Shown piece after piece: positions 1 through 10,469 of a stretch of DNA of 64,000 bases. The position numbers and the translations under genes were made by a program. The notes under the pieces were generated by a model. The model made no database searches. It saw only the letters and a program-made list of their open reading frames with translations, and was not told where the DNA came from. The first letter of the stretch is position 1. Every line of letters starts with the position of its first letter. This DNA comes from Montifringilla adamsi (taxonomy: Eukaryota; Chordata; Aves; Passeriformes; Passeridae), in the NCBI GenBank assembly GCA_017590115.1, contig JAGGNK010007115.1:547788-611787 (forward strand), in the 5' to 3' direction.

Positions 1-637
1 TAATATTTTATTGCAGGTAGAGAAGGCACAAAGCAGCACAGGTGAGAACAAGCCCCCAGCTGCCCCATCAGAGCACCCTGGCTCTGTGCTGTGCAATATG
101 GAATACATCTCACCACAGGCACGAGGGTGACCTCAAAATCTGAGCTGGGAGTTGGTGCCTTCTGCCACACAGAATGACACAGCCCAAACAACCACAGGGC
201 TTTGTTAAACCAAATCTCCTCTGTGAGCAGAGAAGTGGGATGCTCCTTCAGATGGAACATGCAAACAGACAGGCCGGACGTGCACACACACTGCATGCAG
301 GAAAGAGGCAGTTTTGTACAGCAGTGACTTCTTTCCATCAGGGAACTGAGTTTATTTTTGGAAATTTCCAACCACTACTGCAGTACTACTGCCAAGGTGC
401 CACTGACACAGAAGTGTCCTGCTGTATGCACATTCACAAATTCCCTCTTCCTGGCAACGGCACATTTTAGGGCAACAGAACAAAATGATCTCATGCTGTA
501 ATCTCAGAATAATTTGGAAAGACTGAACGCGGCCCCTTCTCTGGGGCTGCAGTACAGAGGCTCTGCTGCCCAAACGGGATGGCCAGGCTCCCTCCCACCC
601 TCCCTGCCTGCAAAGAGGCTCCTCCTGGAGTTCCCAC
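1..637 (-). other. GGA2 intron 7 (left edge)
   Basis: No coding exon is recognised here. On the minus strand the GGA2 frame runs on past the exon 7 donor for about 49 codons to a stop at 491. AATAAA hexamers on the minus strand lie at 356-351 and 12-7. The rest of the GAT domain and the GAE domain are not seen and presumably lie left of the window. Confidence 0.6.
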
Positions 638-3600
638 CTCTTTCACCACGCTCTGGATCAGGCGGTTGGCTGCCTGCAGGTCCTCGGGGTGGCTGCTCTT
701 CAGGAGCCTGGCCAGCTCCTGTCGGGGCAGAGATGGGCAGCAGTGAGCAGCAGCCCCTGGGCACTGTGCACACCTCACAGCCACAGACACCTGCTGCAGA
801 ACGGCCCCACAACCCTGGAGAGATGTCAGCTCCTGTCCCACAGTCTACTCCAGGTTACGTGGCTGCCTGCACACACTGGCTGCTCAGGATTAGGAACTCT
901 GGCTCTACAGAACTGCTGTAAAACCTGGAGAAGCCCTCCCTTGGGGAGATTTCAAGGAAACTGATGTTCTTCTGTGAAAAAGTTTCACTTTTTACTAAGG
1001 AAATATTTCTGACGAGCTTCAGAGAGTTCTCTGGCTGCTGCTGCACTGCAGGAAGAATCAGCATTATTCTGAGATTTTCTGAAACAGCAGAAGCTCCCAA
1101 AATATTACTGAGCCTCTTTTCTCATCAGTACAAAACAGAGGGTGGGGCATGAAGACTCTAAGGTTTACCTTGGACTTCTCTTCATCTGTGTCAAAAATAG
1201 AATTCTGAGGTCTTGGAGAAGGGGGAGGTAAAATTTTGTCTTCTGGCAGTTTGGGATCTTCTTTTACAATCCCTGGAACAGGTAACAGTAGTTGTTCAGT
1301 GATGCCCAAGCTGCTGAAACCTCGATGCTCAACAGTGCATGAGGTTTTGCCCAGATTTCTGGATTAAAATACCACTGAGGACTACTAAATATAATTGAGT
1401 GGATGAAAAAATCCATCCCGGGATCCCTCTGAACTCATCTCTCACAACCCTGGGAGATATTCCAGGGCAAAGATCACTTCTGAGCCTGTCCTGTGCTTCT
1501 TCCCTGCCCACAGTGTGAGCAGAGGCCTCCAGACTGGTCTGAGCTGTGGCCCAGGAAGGCTGTTCTTTGGAAAATCCCTTTAAACAGTCCCAGGCATCCT
1601 TCAGAGCCCAACCAGCCTGGGACCTTTGTCCCTTTTCCTTACACACAGCAGGTCATGAAAAAGCTGAGTCACAAGCTGAGGGGGGCAGATATCTGTGGGG
1701 GAAACCATGGGCTTGGGAGGCTAAAAAGGAAACTGAAATAACAGAACTGAACCTTGTTTCTTCAGCATCTGATAAGCATCCTGGATTTTGACTTCCTGAG
1801 GAAACCAGACTGTCCAACTGAATATCACTTCTGTGACCCTCGACTTGACTTTTTCTGAAGACCAAATTCCATAGTACTGAAAACAAGACAGTAAAGAAAG
1901 ACAAAAAGCTCAAACCCAAGAATTGGTGCCAGATCTGGCCCAGGGATCCAGCCCCAAGGCATTTTTGTGCAGACACCGAGGGTAAAAGGGATTCCTGTGA
2001 GTTTATTCACAGCGCTGTCAGTTTGTATCCTGGGGTTAGGAAACACAAGCACTGCTTTGGAGTGTACGAGAATCACACACACATTCTACAACAATCAAAC
2101 CACTTCAAACTTCTCTGATCAGTTATTGAACCCAAAACCCAAAGTAGGATATTTTAGTGAAAACATTCTGTGCCTGACTTTAAACACTCCCCTTAACTGC
2201 TGCAATGCAGTCACTGCACTGGCCTCAGCCAGCCCCAGACACAGGAAAACTGAACAAAACCAGAAACAAACATTATTGTCTCTTATCAGCATCTGGGTGC
2301 TTTCTCCAACTTCTCTCATTATTGCCTATGACCACTCCTTTTATTATAAAAACACAAACCTCCCCAAGGCCAGGCATTTCGAACTGATTCAGTGATACCT
2401 GTCCTCTCAGAGCAGGAAACAGAATTGTCTTCAGTGATATGTGCTTTAGAGTCTGTGGCTTCACTGAAATTCTGTTATCAAGCCTGAGACAAGGAGTTTT
2501 GTTCTTCAGTTGAGCATTTCTTTGAAATCAGCTTTTTGCAGCTCTGGCCTCAGGCTGATGCAATGGAAAATGAAACGTGCGCCAGTGGTAAATGTGTGCA
2601 GGAGCCACCAGAAAGGGAAATCGATGTGTGTGATGCTCAGAGGGTGCTCCAGGCAGGCCCAGGCCCACCCCACGAAGAGGAGCACAGCCAGAAGATCCCA
2701 CTGCCTCTGATAAAGCAGAGCTGCATTTCTTATCCCAACACCCTGTAACCTACCTTTGGGGAAAGCACTTTAATCAGCTCATTCAGAAACCTGAATTTCG
2801 CCATTTCACTGTGAAATCTGTCACCACAGTTGTTCACACAGGTCTCCAGCACCTGCAGAAAACAAAATGCTACCAGCAGGAACTGAAAACACAAGGCTTG
2901 GGGAGCTTTCAAAAACTTTGTCACTATATTACTAAATCTAAGAACTTTCTGACACTGCATTCACCAACACAAGATACTGAGAAAGCCAAGCAGCAAGAAC
3001 AGGTTTTATTCCTTCATCCAGCTTTCCTAGGCAGCACATTTAAGACCACCTGCTCTGTTCTACCCATCACTACCAACTTCTGAGCTATTGCCTTGGTGGT
3101 GGGACACAGCTCACACAGCCAGAGCTGCAGACCAACAAAACACCTCAGCAGAGCAGCGTGGGGAGGAGCAGAAGCAGTTCCTGCATTCCTTGTGCAAGGG
3201 AAAGTTAAATGGAGACGCATCCAAGAGAAAGAGAAAGACATTGACATCTCAGAGAAAAGGAAGAGAGAGCTACCCTGTCTGCTCTATCTGCCTGCCAGCT
3301 CTGTTTGCCAGTGACTGCTTTGTGTGCTGATGGAAGTACTCACTGTGAGAGCATGCAGAGCTTCCCCCTCCTGAGGGGACTGGATTTTGTGTGCCAGCAG
3401 CCTCAGCGCAAACCACGGGCTGGGGAAGAGCAAAGCAAGTCACACCATGCACGAGTTCCCAGGAAAACAAATGCTGCTGGGCTGGGTCTGCACAGAAGAG
3501 CAGCTGCTGGGTTCACAGCAGGACAGACAGCCGTCCTCGGGCACAGTGCTGGCCAGGGACACTGCACACACACACGGGGGTGACCTGGTGACCCCAGCAC

Positions 3601-4947
3601 TGCCCTCCAGCCCTGCCCTGGGGCTGTCCTTTGGGAGGGAGCAGCAGGGACAGGCTGGGGGGTGTCCCCGGGCAGGCACCACCAGAGCTGGCTCTGCAGC
3701 TGCAGGAGCTTCAGTGACAGCCAGGGCAGCCTGTGCCAGCTCCTGGGCACGTGCTGGGTGCCACACTATGAGCTTTGAACTCAGTCTGCTCTAAACACAC
3801 AGATGATCACTAAGGTTTGACAGGTCATTAGCTTGATTAGTCCCTGCTACTTCCCACAGAGCCCAGACTGTCAGCTGGAAGGTGAGGAAATCTCAGCAGA
3901 GATCCTCCACCTGTCTGGAAGGACAAGCTGAGGCTGAGCTGCCTCGGGGCTCCCCTGCAGAACCCCAGAGCAGGAATCCTCGGCCAGACTCCTAAGGCAT
4001 GGCCAGCAGGACCTGCTCTTGGTGGGCTCCAGCAGTTGTCAGAGCCCATTCCCTGACATCACCCTCCATCACACTGGCACACGCCTCTTTCCAACTGTTA
4101 TTTCCAGCTCATTTCTGCTTCCAGGAGCAGTGGAGCCCAGCGAGCCCCCTCAGCTCCCCACACCACAGCCCCAGGCTGTCCCCACAGAGCCACGAGGGGA
4201 GCTCAGAGCCAGACACAGCCTGGGCAACACAAAGGGCTCTGTGTCTGCCTTACCCCTCCGTGTCAGCGTTCACCTGGTCACAGAACCGCTGGATGCATTC
4301 CCAGTTTTCCTCAGAGACACTCGGGTCAGTGGCCTCATCTTAACAGAGGGAGAAAAACAAGAGAGGAAGAAGGAAAGGCCAGCCTCAGTGTGAGCGAGTG
4401 CTCCGAGCAGGAAGCAGCTCAGACCTCGCTGGAGCCGCTGCTCCAGAGCTTTCTGTAGCAGAAAGGAGAGATCCAGGACGAGCAGGAAACAGCTGTTACT
4501 GAAGTCTGCCTAAAAATATAGTCCCAAGCACACACTTAAAGTCAAGCACAGCCTGACAACGGCAGATGTTGCTTTTAGCAGGAGAAACTTAAAAACCATT
4601 TACAGACAGCTCTCCTAGGACCACTGTCCTGGAACACAGGCAGTTTACACTTTAGCACAGCTAAATTAAGGAAAAAAAGGATTTTTTGGCTCTATCCACT
4701 CCCCAGCCTGTCACTCAGCCAGCTTTGGGGCAGGACAGATGGGAAGAAGCCAGATGCAGCAAGGCAGCACCCACATCGCTCCACAAGGGCTCCGTGGGGA
4801 CAGCAGCCCCTTCCCCAGCGAGGTGAAGCTGCTCCAGTGCCCACCCAGGTTGGCAGAGGCAGCAGAGCCAGCAGCCAAGCCAGCCCCGACCCCCAGCCCC
4901 CAGCCCCACTCACTGAGGCAGCGCTCCAGCTGCCCGCTGCCAGCCAT
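638..4947 (-). CDS. GGA2: GGA2, ADP-ribosylation-factor-binding Golgi sorting adaptor, 5' part
   Basis: GGA proteins are monomeric clathrin adaptors at the trans-Golgi network. The VHS domain binds acidic-dileucine cargo tails such as the mannose-6-phosphate receptor, and the GAT domain binds ARF-GTP. Seven exons are placed: 4947-4914, 4338-4254, 3419-3344, 2852-2754, 1876-1753, 1272-1169 and 718-638. They sum to 603 nt (201 codons) with phases that close at every junction. The VHS core is clear (LLAHKIQSPQEGEALHALT, then HSEMAKFRFLNELIKVLSPK, then FSWTVWFPQEVKIQDAYQML). The VHS-GAT linker carries DPKLPEDKILPPPSP, and GAT begins at LLKSSHPEDLQAANRLI. The linker matches GGA2 better than GGA1 or GGA3. 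The start at 4947 gives a shorter N-terminus than human. The 3' exons are missing at the window edge. Confidence 0.92.
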
Positions 4948-5706
4948 GGCTCCGTCCCTGTGCCCGCCAGGAAGGGCTGCAGCCCCCCAGCCCCCCGAGC
5001 TGCTGGGGAGGAGTGCTGCTGCTGCTGCTGCTGGGGAAGTGCTGCCGTGGGCGTGGGCTCAGCACAACCCCCGGGCTCCTCCCCTCACCGCCTGCACAGT
5101 AACCCCGAGAGCGGAATCGATGTCACCACGCTGATTTAATAATTAAAAGGGCATCCGACAAAAGAGGGTAAAACAGCCCAATCTCCTGATCAGGGGTATT
5201 TTTAGCAGAACCACGTGCATGACTCAGTACACAGGAAACCCCCCTCTGAGCAGCTCAGCCTGGTAGGACTCAGAGCAGCCAACAGGGCAACAGCTATAAT
5301 ATACATACATAAATATAAAAATACCCCCACTGTATTTATTGGGGAACCGTGTTGTGTAGCTGTAGGTACCCTGACTGCAAGGCCCTTTCCAAAAAGAATC
5401 TGATCTGTTGCTTTCAGAAGTTCAGTTACTTTCTGTCCACATGGTTTGAATTTAAATGCTGATGTGTCTTTTTCTCCCACCCTGCAAAGCAGGCTCCTTC
5501 ACGAGGCGACAGCAGGACGGAGTTGAATCTGGACTTGGTTCCTCTCCCAGACGAAGTGGCTTGTGCCCAGTGCAGGCTCCTACAGACGTGGGAGCAGCCC
5601 AGACACCTGCCTGGCCCGAAGCCCAGCTCGTCTGATCAGAGACGATCGCACAGGTGCCACCTGCGCCATCCGAGCGCGCGGCCTGGCAGCGTCAGCGACG
5701 TCCCTG
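4948..5706. other. GGA2 upstream region and EARS2 3' UTR
   Basis: The part next to GGA2 (4948-5110) is GC-rich with a short CTG/CAG run near 5014-5032 and is probably the GGA2 5' UTR or promoter. The part below EARS2 is its 3' UTR. Two minus-strand polyadenylation hexamers are visible, AATAAA at 5340-5335 and ATTAAA at 5140-5135. The two genes are head-to-tail with about 760 bp between stop and start. Confidence 0.6.
5335..5340 (-). terminator. Likely EARS2 polyadenylation signal
   Basis: AATAAA on the minus strand, about 370 nt after the EARS2 stop codon. A second candidate, ATTAAA, is at 5140-5135. Confidence 0.5.
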
Positions 5707-8700
5707 TCAGCTGGACAGGGCTCTGCGTATGCGGCCGCACACCTCCTCAGCTCCCAGAGTCACCATCATCTCTGCCACGCTCGGGCCGTGCTGCAAACAG
5801 AGCGAGTCACTGAGCACAGGAACTGAACCCCAGCACGAGTCTGTGCATCGCGGACTGAAACAAGCGCTGCCACACTGCGGGGGCAGCAGCTCAAACAGAG
5901 CCTTGGGCTTTCTCCTCCTGAAGGCAAATGCCAGCCCTGGTCAGAGGGACCGGAAGGATTAGCACCAGAGCTGAGCCAGGACTAGGCTTTGAAGAACTTT
6001 TGTAAAACCTGGGTTTGAGCTCTGTGAAAGCACATTGCAATAATCTCAGAACTGTTCTTTTTACCTGCCGCCCGCTGAGCGCCAAGCGCAGGAGCTGCAT
6101 CATGCTGCTGTACTTGGTCTCTCTGGTTTGCTTCTGGACACTTCTCAGGTCTTTGTTCAACTCCTCCACAGTCAAGGCAGCTGCTGGTCTTGTCATGAGC
6201 CTTTGGGAAAGAAGGTGTCCTTACACTCTGGGGAAATGAAAAACCACAGGGTTCCTACCTCTCACCCCCACCCTGTGCCAGGGTGCTCCCTCTGCTCACA
6301 AGCAGCAGAGCTCATTCAAAAGAACAAGTTTAAACTACAAAATTATGCCACAGACCTGGAAAACCACAGAACAAGCAGTAATTCTGACTGTTTGAGATTG
6401 CAGTTTTCAGAGATGAGGAGCCATTGCTGCCACTACTCAGCTCAGACAGCAGCACACTTACCCTAAGACCAGTTTTCCTATTTCATCTACTTCTGCAGAA
6501 ATTGCTTGTAGCTGCTGCCGGGACACCGAGGGCCTGACCCACAGGTAAGAGTAATCACTCGACACCAGATTCTTCAGAAGGCTTATGTGACCCTGGGGGA
6601 AGAAAGCAAAGCTGGCAAGGCAGAGGGCTGTGCTGTGGAGGAAGCAATCCCTCAGCTTGGAGGATGGTGGCACAGTGCTCTGCTGCCACTCATACTTTTC
6701 TCAGCAGAAGGACTCGCTCCACATATTCATTGTCCAGAACATCTGGATCCACTTGCTGATCCCCATAGACGAGCTCCACCAGCCCCTGCAGCTCCCGGAC
6801 GAGCTTCTGGCGCAGCCCTGGGTTCTCAATGTGACAGGTGAGGTGAATCCTGCAGCAGAGGAAAGACCTGCTTTTGGATTGCTCTGGGTTACCTCGGATC
6901 AGCCCAACCACGTTTCACAGAAATCACACAATATTCTGAGTTGGAAGAGACCCAACTCTTAAGGGAACAGCCCATCTGGGGACTGAACCGACAACTTTGG
7001 CATTCTCAGCACCATGCTCTGACCAACTGAGCTAAAACTGTGGAAGTGTTCCAAAAGCAGCACTAAACCAGAGTCAGACACTCTACAAAGAAGCATTTAG
7101 CTCTGGTGCCCACAGATGATGAGGCCACTCTTAGCAGCACAAGTGTACTTGCAGAAGAACCTCTGGAAGTGTTAACTCTTTTTAGATCTTATTTTCTTAG
7201 GTTATAAACGTAACACTTGAGATCCTCCCAGCTACAGCCACCCTCTGCCTAGACTTTCAGTGCTGCCAACCCCAGTGTCCAAGCACAGAATGGGAGAGGA
7301 GGCAGGAACTGTGTGAGCAGAAACTTATGCTTCCTCTTAGCAGAGCCCAACAGCTGCTGCACCAGGACCATGCTTGATCCAACAAACAAAACCTCCAGCC
7401 AAAGCCAAGTGCTAGAAATAAATTCTCACTGACACGGTGCTTACTACATTTTAAAGCTACCACTGGTTTTTTACCTGTTGAATTCTGGGAGCGCTTCAAG
7501 GTCCAGGAGAGCAGAATGGGTTGTAATTCTGCCTACATCAAACTGGGAGATCAGCTCCTCCAGAGTCCTCCCCATCTGCTTCTCTGCAACACAAGGCAAA
7601 GGGAATCCCTGGGCTCTGTGCTCCCCTCGGGCACAGGGCCGGGCTGGCAGCACGCTGAGCAGAGGTGACACAGGACAGCCTCCTGTGCAGTGCCAGCAGC
7701 AGCAGGGATGTCCCCCAGCAGGCAGGAGGGACTGGCAGCAGCACACGCTGCCATGCTGCCCCCTCCCCAGGAGCCTGCTGTGCTGGAGAGGCACTGGGAA
7801 CTGGGATGTTCTGCTTGGCTCCGTCGCCTTCCTCAGGGAATGCCTGACAGAAGTCACTCTCAGCCAGGAGTGAGCGCTGCCCAAGCAAGATTTCATTCCC
7901 AAGCAGAGCTCTCAGAACACAAGTTAATTTGTGATCCCCACACAGCAAGAGCCACAAAAGGAGACATTGACTCAACTCCTTGTGGTCTGTCAGGTTAAAG
8001 GAAAAGTGGCACAGGTGTCAGACAACACTGCAATTACTAATCACAGAATGCAAGTTTTCCCAAGACTTCACAGAGTTTCTCAGCCTTGAAGTGAGGGTTT
8101 TCCCAAGGGAGAACCCATTAAGCACCTGATTCAATTTTAAAGGCAGGAAGACCCACCATCCCAGCTCCTTCCACAGGAGCTCTGCAGAAGGCCTGGTGGC
8201 ACCTCAGTGACTGACTGCTTACGTGACACCCATTCCCTGAGCCCTTCAAACCCCAACAAAGTTCTCAGCTATTAAAATAAGCCCAGGCCATGCCACGAAG
8301 TCAGCATGACCTGGCAGGCAGGAGCCCGTGGTGCTACCTGTGAACCCCGAGCCGCAGTTGGTGACGATGTCCAGCAGAGCCTCTGGCAGGAAGCCCTCCC
8401 GAGCAAAGCGCTCCAGGAAGATGTCCCCCTGCCTCTTGGACAGCTTGCCCCCGTCCTTGTTCAGCAGCAGCGGCAGGTGGCCAAACCGAGGGGGCTCCCA
8501 GCCAAAGGCCTTGTAGAGAAGCAGGTGCTTGGAGGTGGAAGCCAGCCACTCGGTGCCGCGCAGGACGTGGGTGATGCCCATGTAGTGGTCGTCGACCACG
8601 TTTGCCAGGTGGTACGTGGGGAACCCGTCCCCCTTGAGAATCACGGGGTCACCTTCCACCTCAGCCACCTCGTGCTTGTTCCAGCCGTAGACCAGGTCCT

Positions 8701-10085
8701 GGAAGGGCTCCACGCCCTTCTCCAGGCGGAAGCGGATGACGCAGTCCAGGCCCTGGGACAGCTTCTGCGCCACCTCCGCGGGGGTCAGGTGCCGACAGCG
8801 GTTGTCATAGCTGGGGGGAGAGCACAGGCTTTCTGCCCAACGCAGCCCAGCACCACCACGCTTTTACATTCCCAAAACTCTAAGCAGATGCCCGAATTTC
8901 AGCTGCAACCCTCCCACTGCACATCCAGTCCAACACCTCATCTCTGCAGGGTGACGCACCTTCCCCCTGCGGGCACGGGGACAGGGACACGGGGACAGGG
9001 ATGGTGACAGGACACAGGGACAGTGACACGTACCGGGGGGTGTGCTGGCTGCGCAGCGCGTCCCTGCGGAGCAGCTGCAGGCGCTGCGGGCTGCAGAAGC
9101 AGCGGTAGGCGGCCCCGCTGGCCAGCAGCGCCGCGCCCGCCCGCCCGTACAGCTCCAGCCGCCGCGACTGCACGTAGGGCCCGGCGGGGCCGCCCCGCCC
9201 GGGGCTCTCGTCCGGGGGAATGCCTGCAACAGCGGCACGGCAGCGGTGAGCAGCCGGGCTGCCCAAACAGCCCACCACAGGCAGCCAGAGCCGCCCTCCA
9301 GCTGAGCGCAGTCAGCCTTTACAACAAAGGTAAGGCTTCAGTAGGTGAAAAATGAAAGATGTTTCTAAATACCTGCCCAGTCCAACATATCTTCTATTCC
9401 TTCTGCAGCTCCAGGCACCACTCGATTCTGATCTGTATCCTCCACTCTTAGAATAAAGGTCCCTTGGTGTTTTTTGGCAAAGATATAATTGTACAAAGCT
9501 GTCCTAAGGCCACCTAAATGCAGAAAACCTGGAATCGTGGGGAAGTCAGAGGAGACGGTCACAAAGGAGAGCCAGGGAAGAGTTCTAAATGTGAGCTGGA
9601 AGGGCGCTGGACGCTGCCTGCGCCGGCAGCGGCACCGAGGCGGGAGCGGCACCCCGGAGCACCCCCAGCTCCGGGCAGTGCCTCCGGACGCAGCTCACGG
9701 ATGGCCGCTCGACAGTCCCCGAAGGGAGCGGCAGCGCCGGACAAGGCGGCACACGGCAGGACCAGCGCCGCCACGGTGCACCGACCGCGCACGGGAGGCC
9801 GAGCCCGGCAGCCCCGGCGGGAGCCCACGGGCCCTCCAGAGCCAGAATTTATGTTTTCCAACCCAAAGCCCCGCCCCGCCGCAGCGCAGCCCCGGGGTGG
9901 GCAGGGGCGGGGCTGCCGAGGGGTCGGTTACCTGTGGGGCTGGGCCCGAACCGGACCCGCGGTCCCGATCGCGGTGCCGGTGCTGATCCCGATTCCGGTA
10001 CCGGTCCCGGTGCTGGTCCCGATCCCGATCCCGATCCCGGCCCCGGTGCCGCCGCGCAGCGCAGCCCGCGCAGAGCTCGCGCCAT
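5707..10085 (-). CDS. EARS2: EARS2, mitochondrial glutamyl-tRNA synthetase
   Basis: Charges mitochondrial tRNA-Glu (and by family precedent tRNA-Gln, for later transamidation) in the matrix. Nine exons: 10085-9932, 9528-9373, 9223-9034, 8810-8338, 7583-7475, 6849-6696, 6592-6462, 6200-6065 and 5790-5707. The total is 1587 nt (528 aa; human is about 523), and every phase closes. Class I signatures are present: VRFGPSPTG then GFLHLGG (HIGH-type) across the exon 1/2 junction, and KLSKRQG (KMSKS-type) in exon 4. The first ~40 residues act as targeting sequence, but only the first dozen ([13 protein letters not shown]) look like a basic presequence. The rest is a Gly/Pro/Ser run encoded by an imperfect hexanucleotide repeat. 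It is divergent with UBFD1 across a shared CpG promoter. Confidence 0.97.
6914..7037 (-). repeat. tRNA-Ile-derived SINE with CR1-like tail (TguSINE1-like)
   Basis: Read on the minus strand from 7037, the head gives TTAGCTCAGTTGGTCAGAGC (tRNA A box), then GTGGTGCTGAGAATGCCAA and a B-box-like GGTTCAGTCCCC, close to tRNA-Ile with mutations. It continues into GGGTCTCTTCCAACTCAG, a CR1-type 3' tail. A tRNA-Ile head fused to a CR1 tail is what I know of the passerine TguSINE1 family. It lies in EARS2 intron 5. The copy is decayed and not a working tRNA gene. Confidence 0.75.
9950..10046 (-). repeat. Hexanucleotide-type GC repeat inside EARS2 exon 1
   Basis: On the plus strand this is a run of CCSGAT / CCGGTG-like hexamers (cccgatcccgatcccgat and variants). 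Translated from the minus strand it gives the Gly-Ser, Gly-Pro and Ala-Pro run of the EARS2 presequence. The period of six keeps the frame when unit number changes. Confidence 0.7.
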
Positions 10086-10469
10086 CCCGCCACGCGCCCA
10101 CGTGGCCGCGGCGCCGTTTCCGCCCGGCCGCGGCAGCCAATCCCCGCGCGCGCCGCCGCCGGGGGCGGGGCTTCCCTTAAAGGCGCCGCCACCCGCTTCC
10201 TCCGGTCGCGCGAGGGGACCGCGGCCGCCGCCACGGGCCCGGCAGCGTGGGGGAGTTCCGCTGCCCGGAGCGCTGAGCTGAGGGTCCGGCTTCCGTCCCG
10301 CCTCCCGGCGCGGCGCGGCCGGTGCTGCGGGGCCGCGATCTGGGGGCCGCCGCCGCCCCCACGCTGAGAGGCGGGCGGGGGCGACTACGGGAGCCGGCGC
10401 GGCCCAGCAGCAGCGGCGGCGGCGGCGGCGTTTCCCGGCGTGCCCCGCGGCGGATTGTACACAATCATC
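10086..10469. promoter_or_regulatory. Bidirectional CpG promoter EARS2 / UBFD1
   Basis: There are 384 bp between the two start codons, very GC- and CpG-rich. Visible sites are an E-box CACGTG at 10099-10104, a CCAAT box at 10137-10141, GC boxes (gggggcgggg near 10160), an ETS-like cttcctccgg near 10196, and a CAG/CGG triplet run near 10408-10432 in the likely UBFD1 5' UTR. Transcription start sites cannot be fixed from sequence. Confidence 0.75.

Noticed and set aside
6975..7037. A tRNA-Ile gene on the minus strand
   Set aside because: Anticodon arm and T arm are mutated, the acceptor stem does not pair, and a CR1-like tail follows; it is a SINE head.
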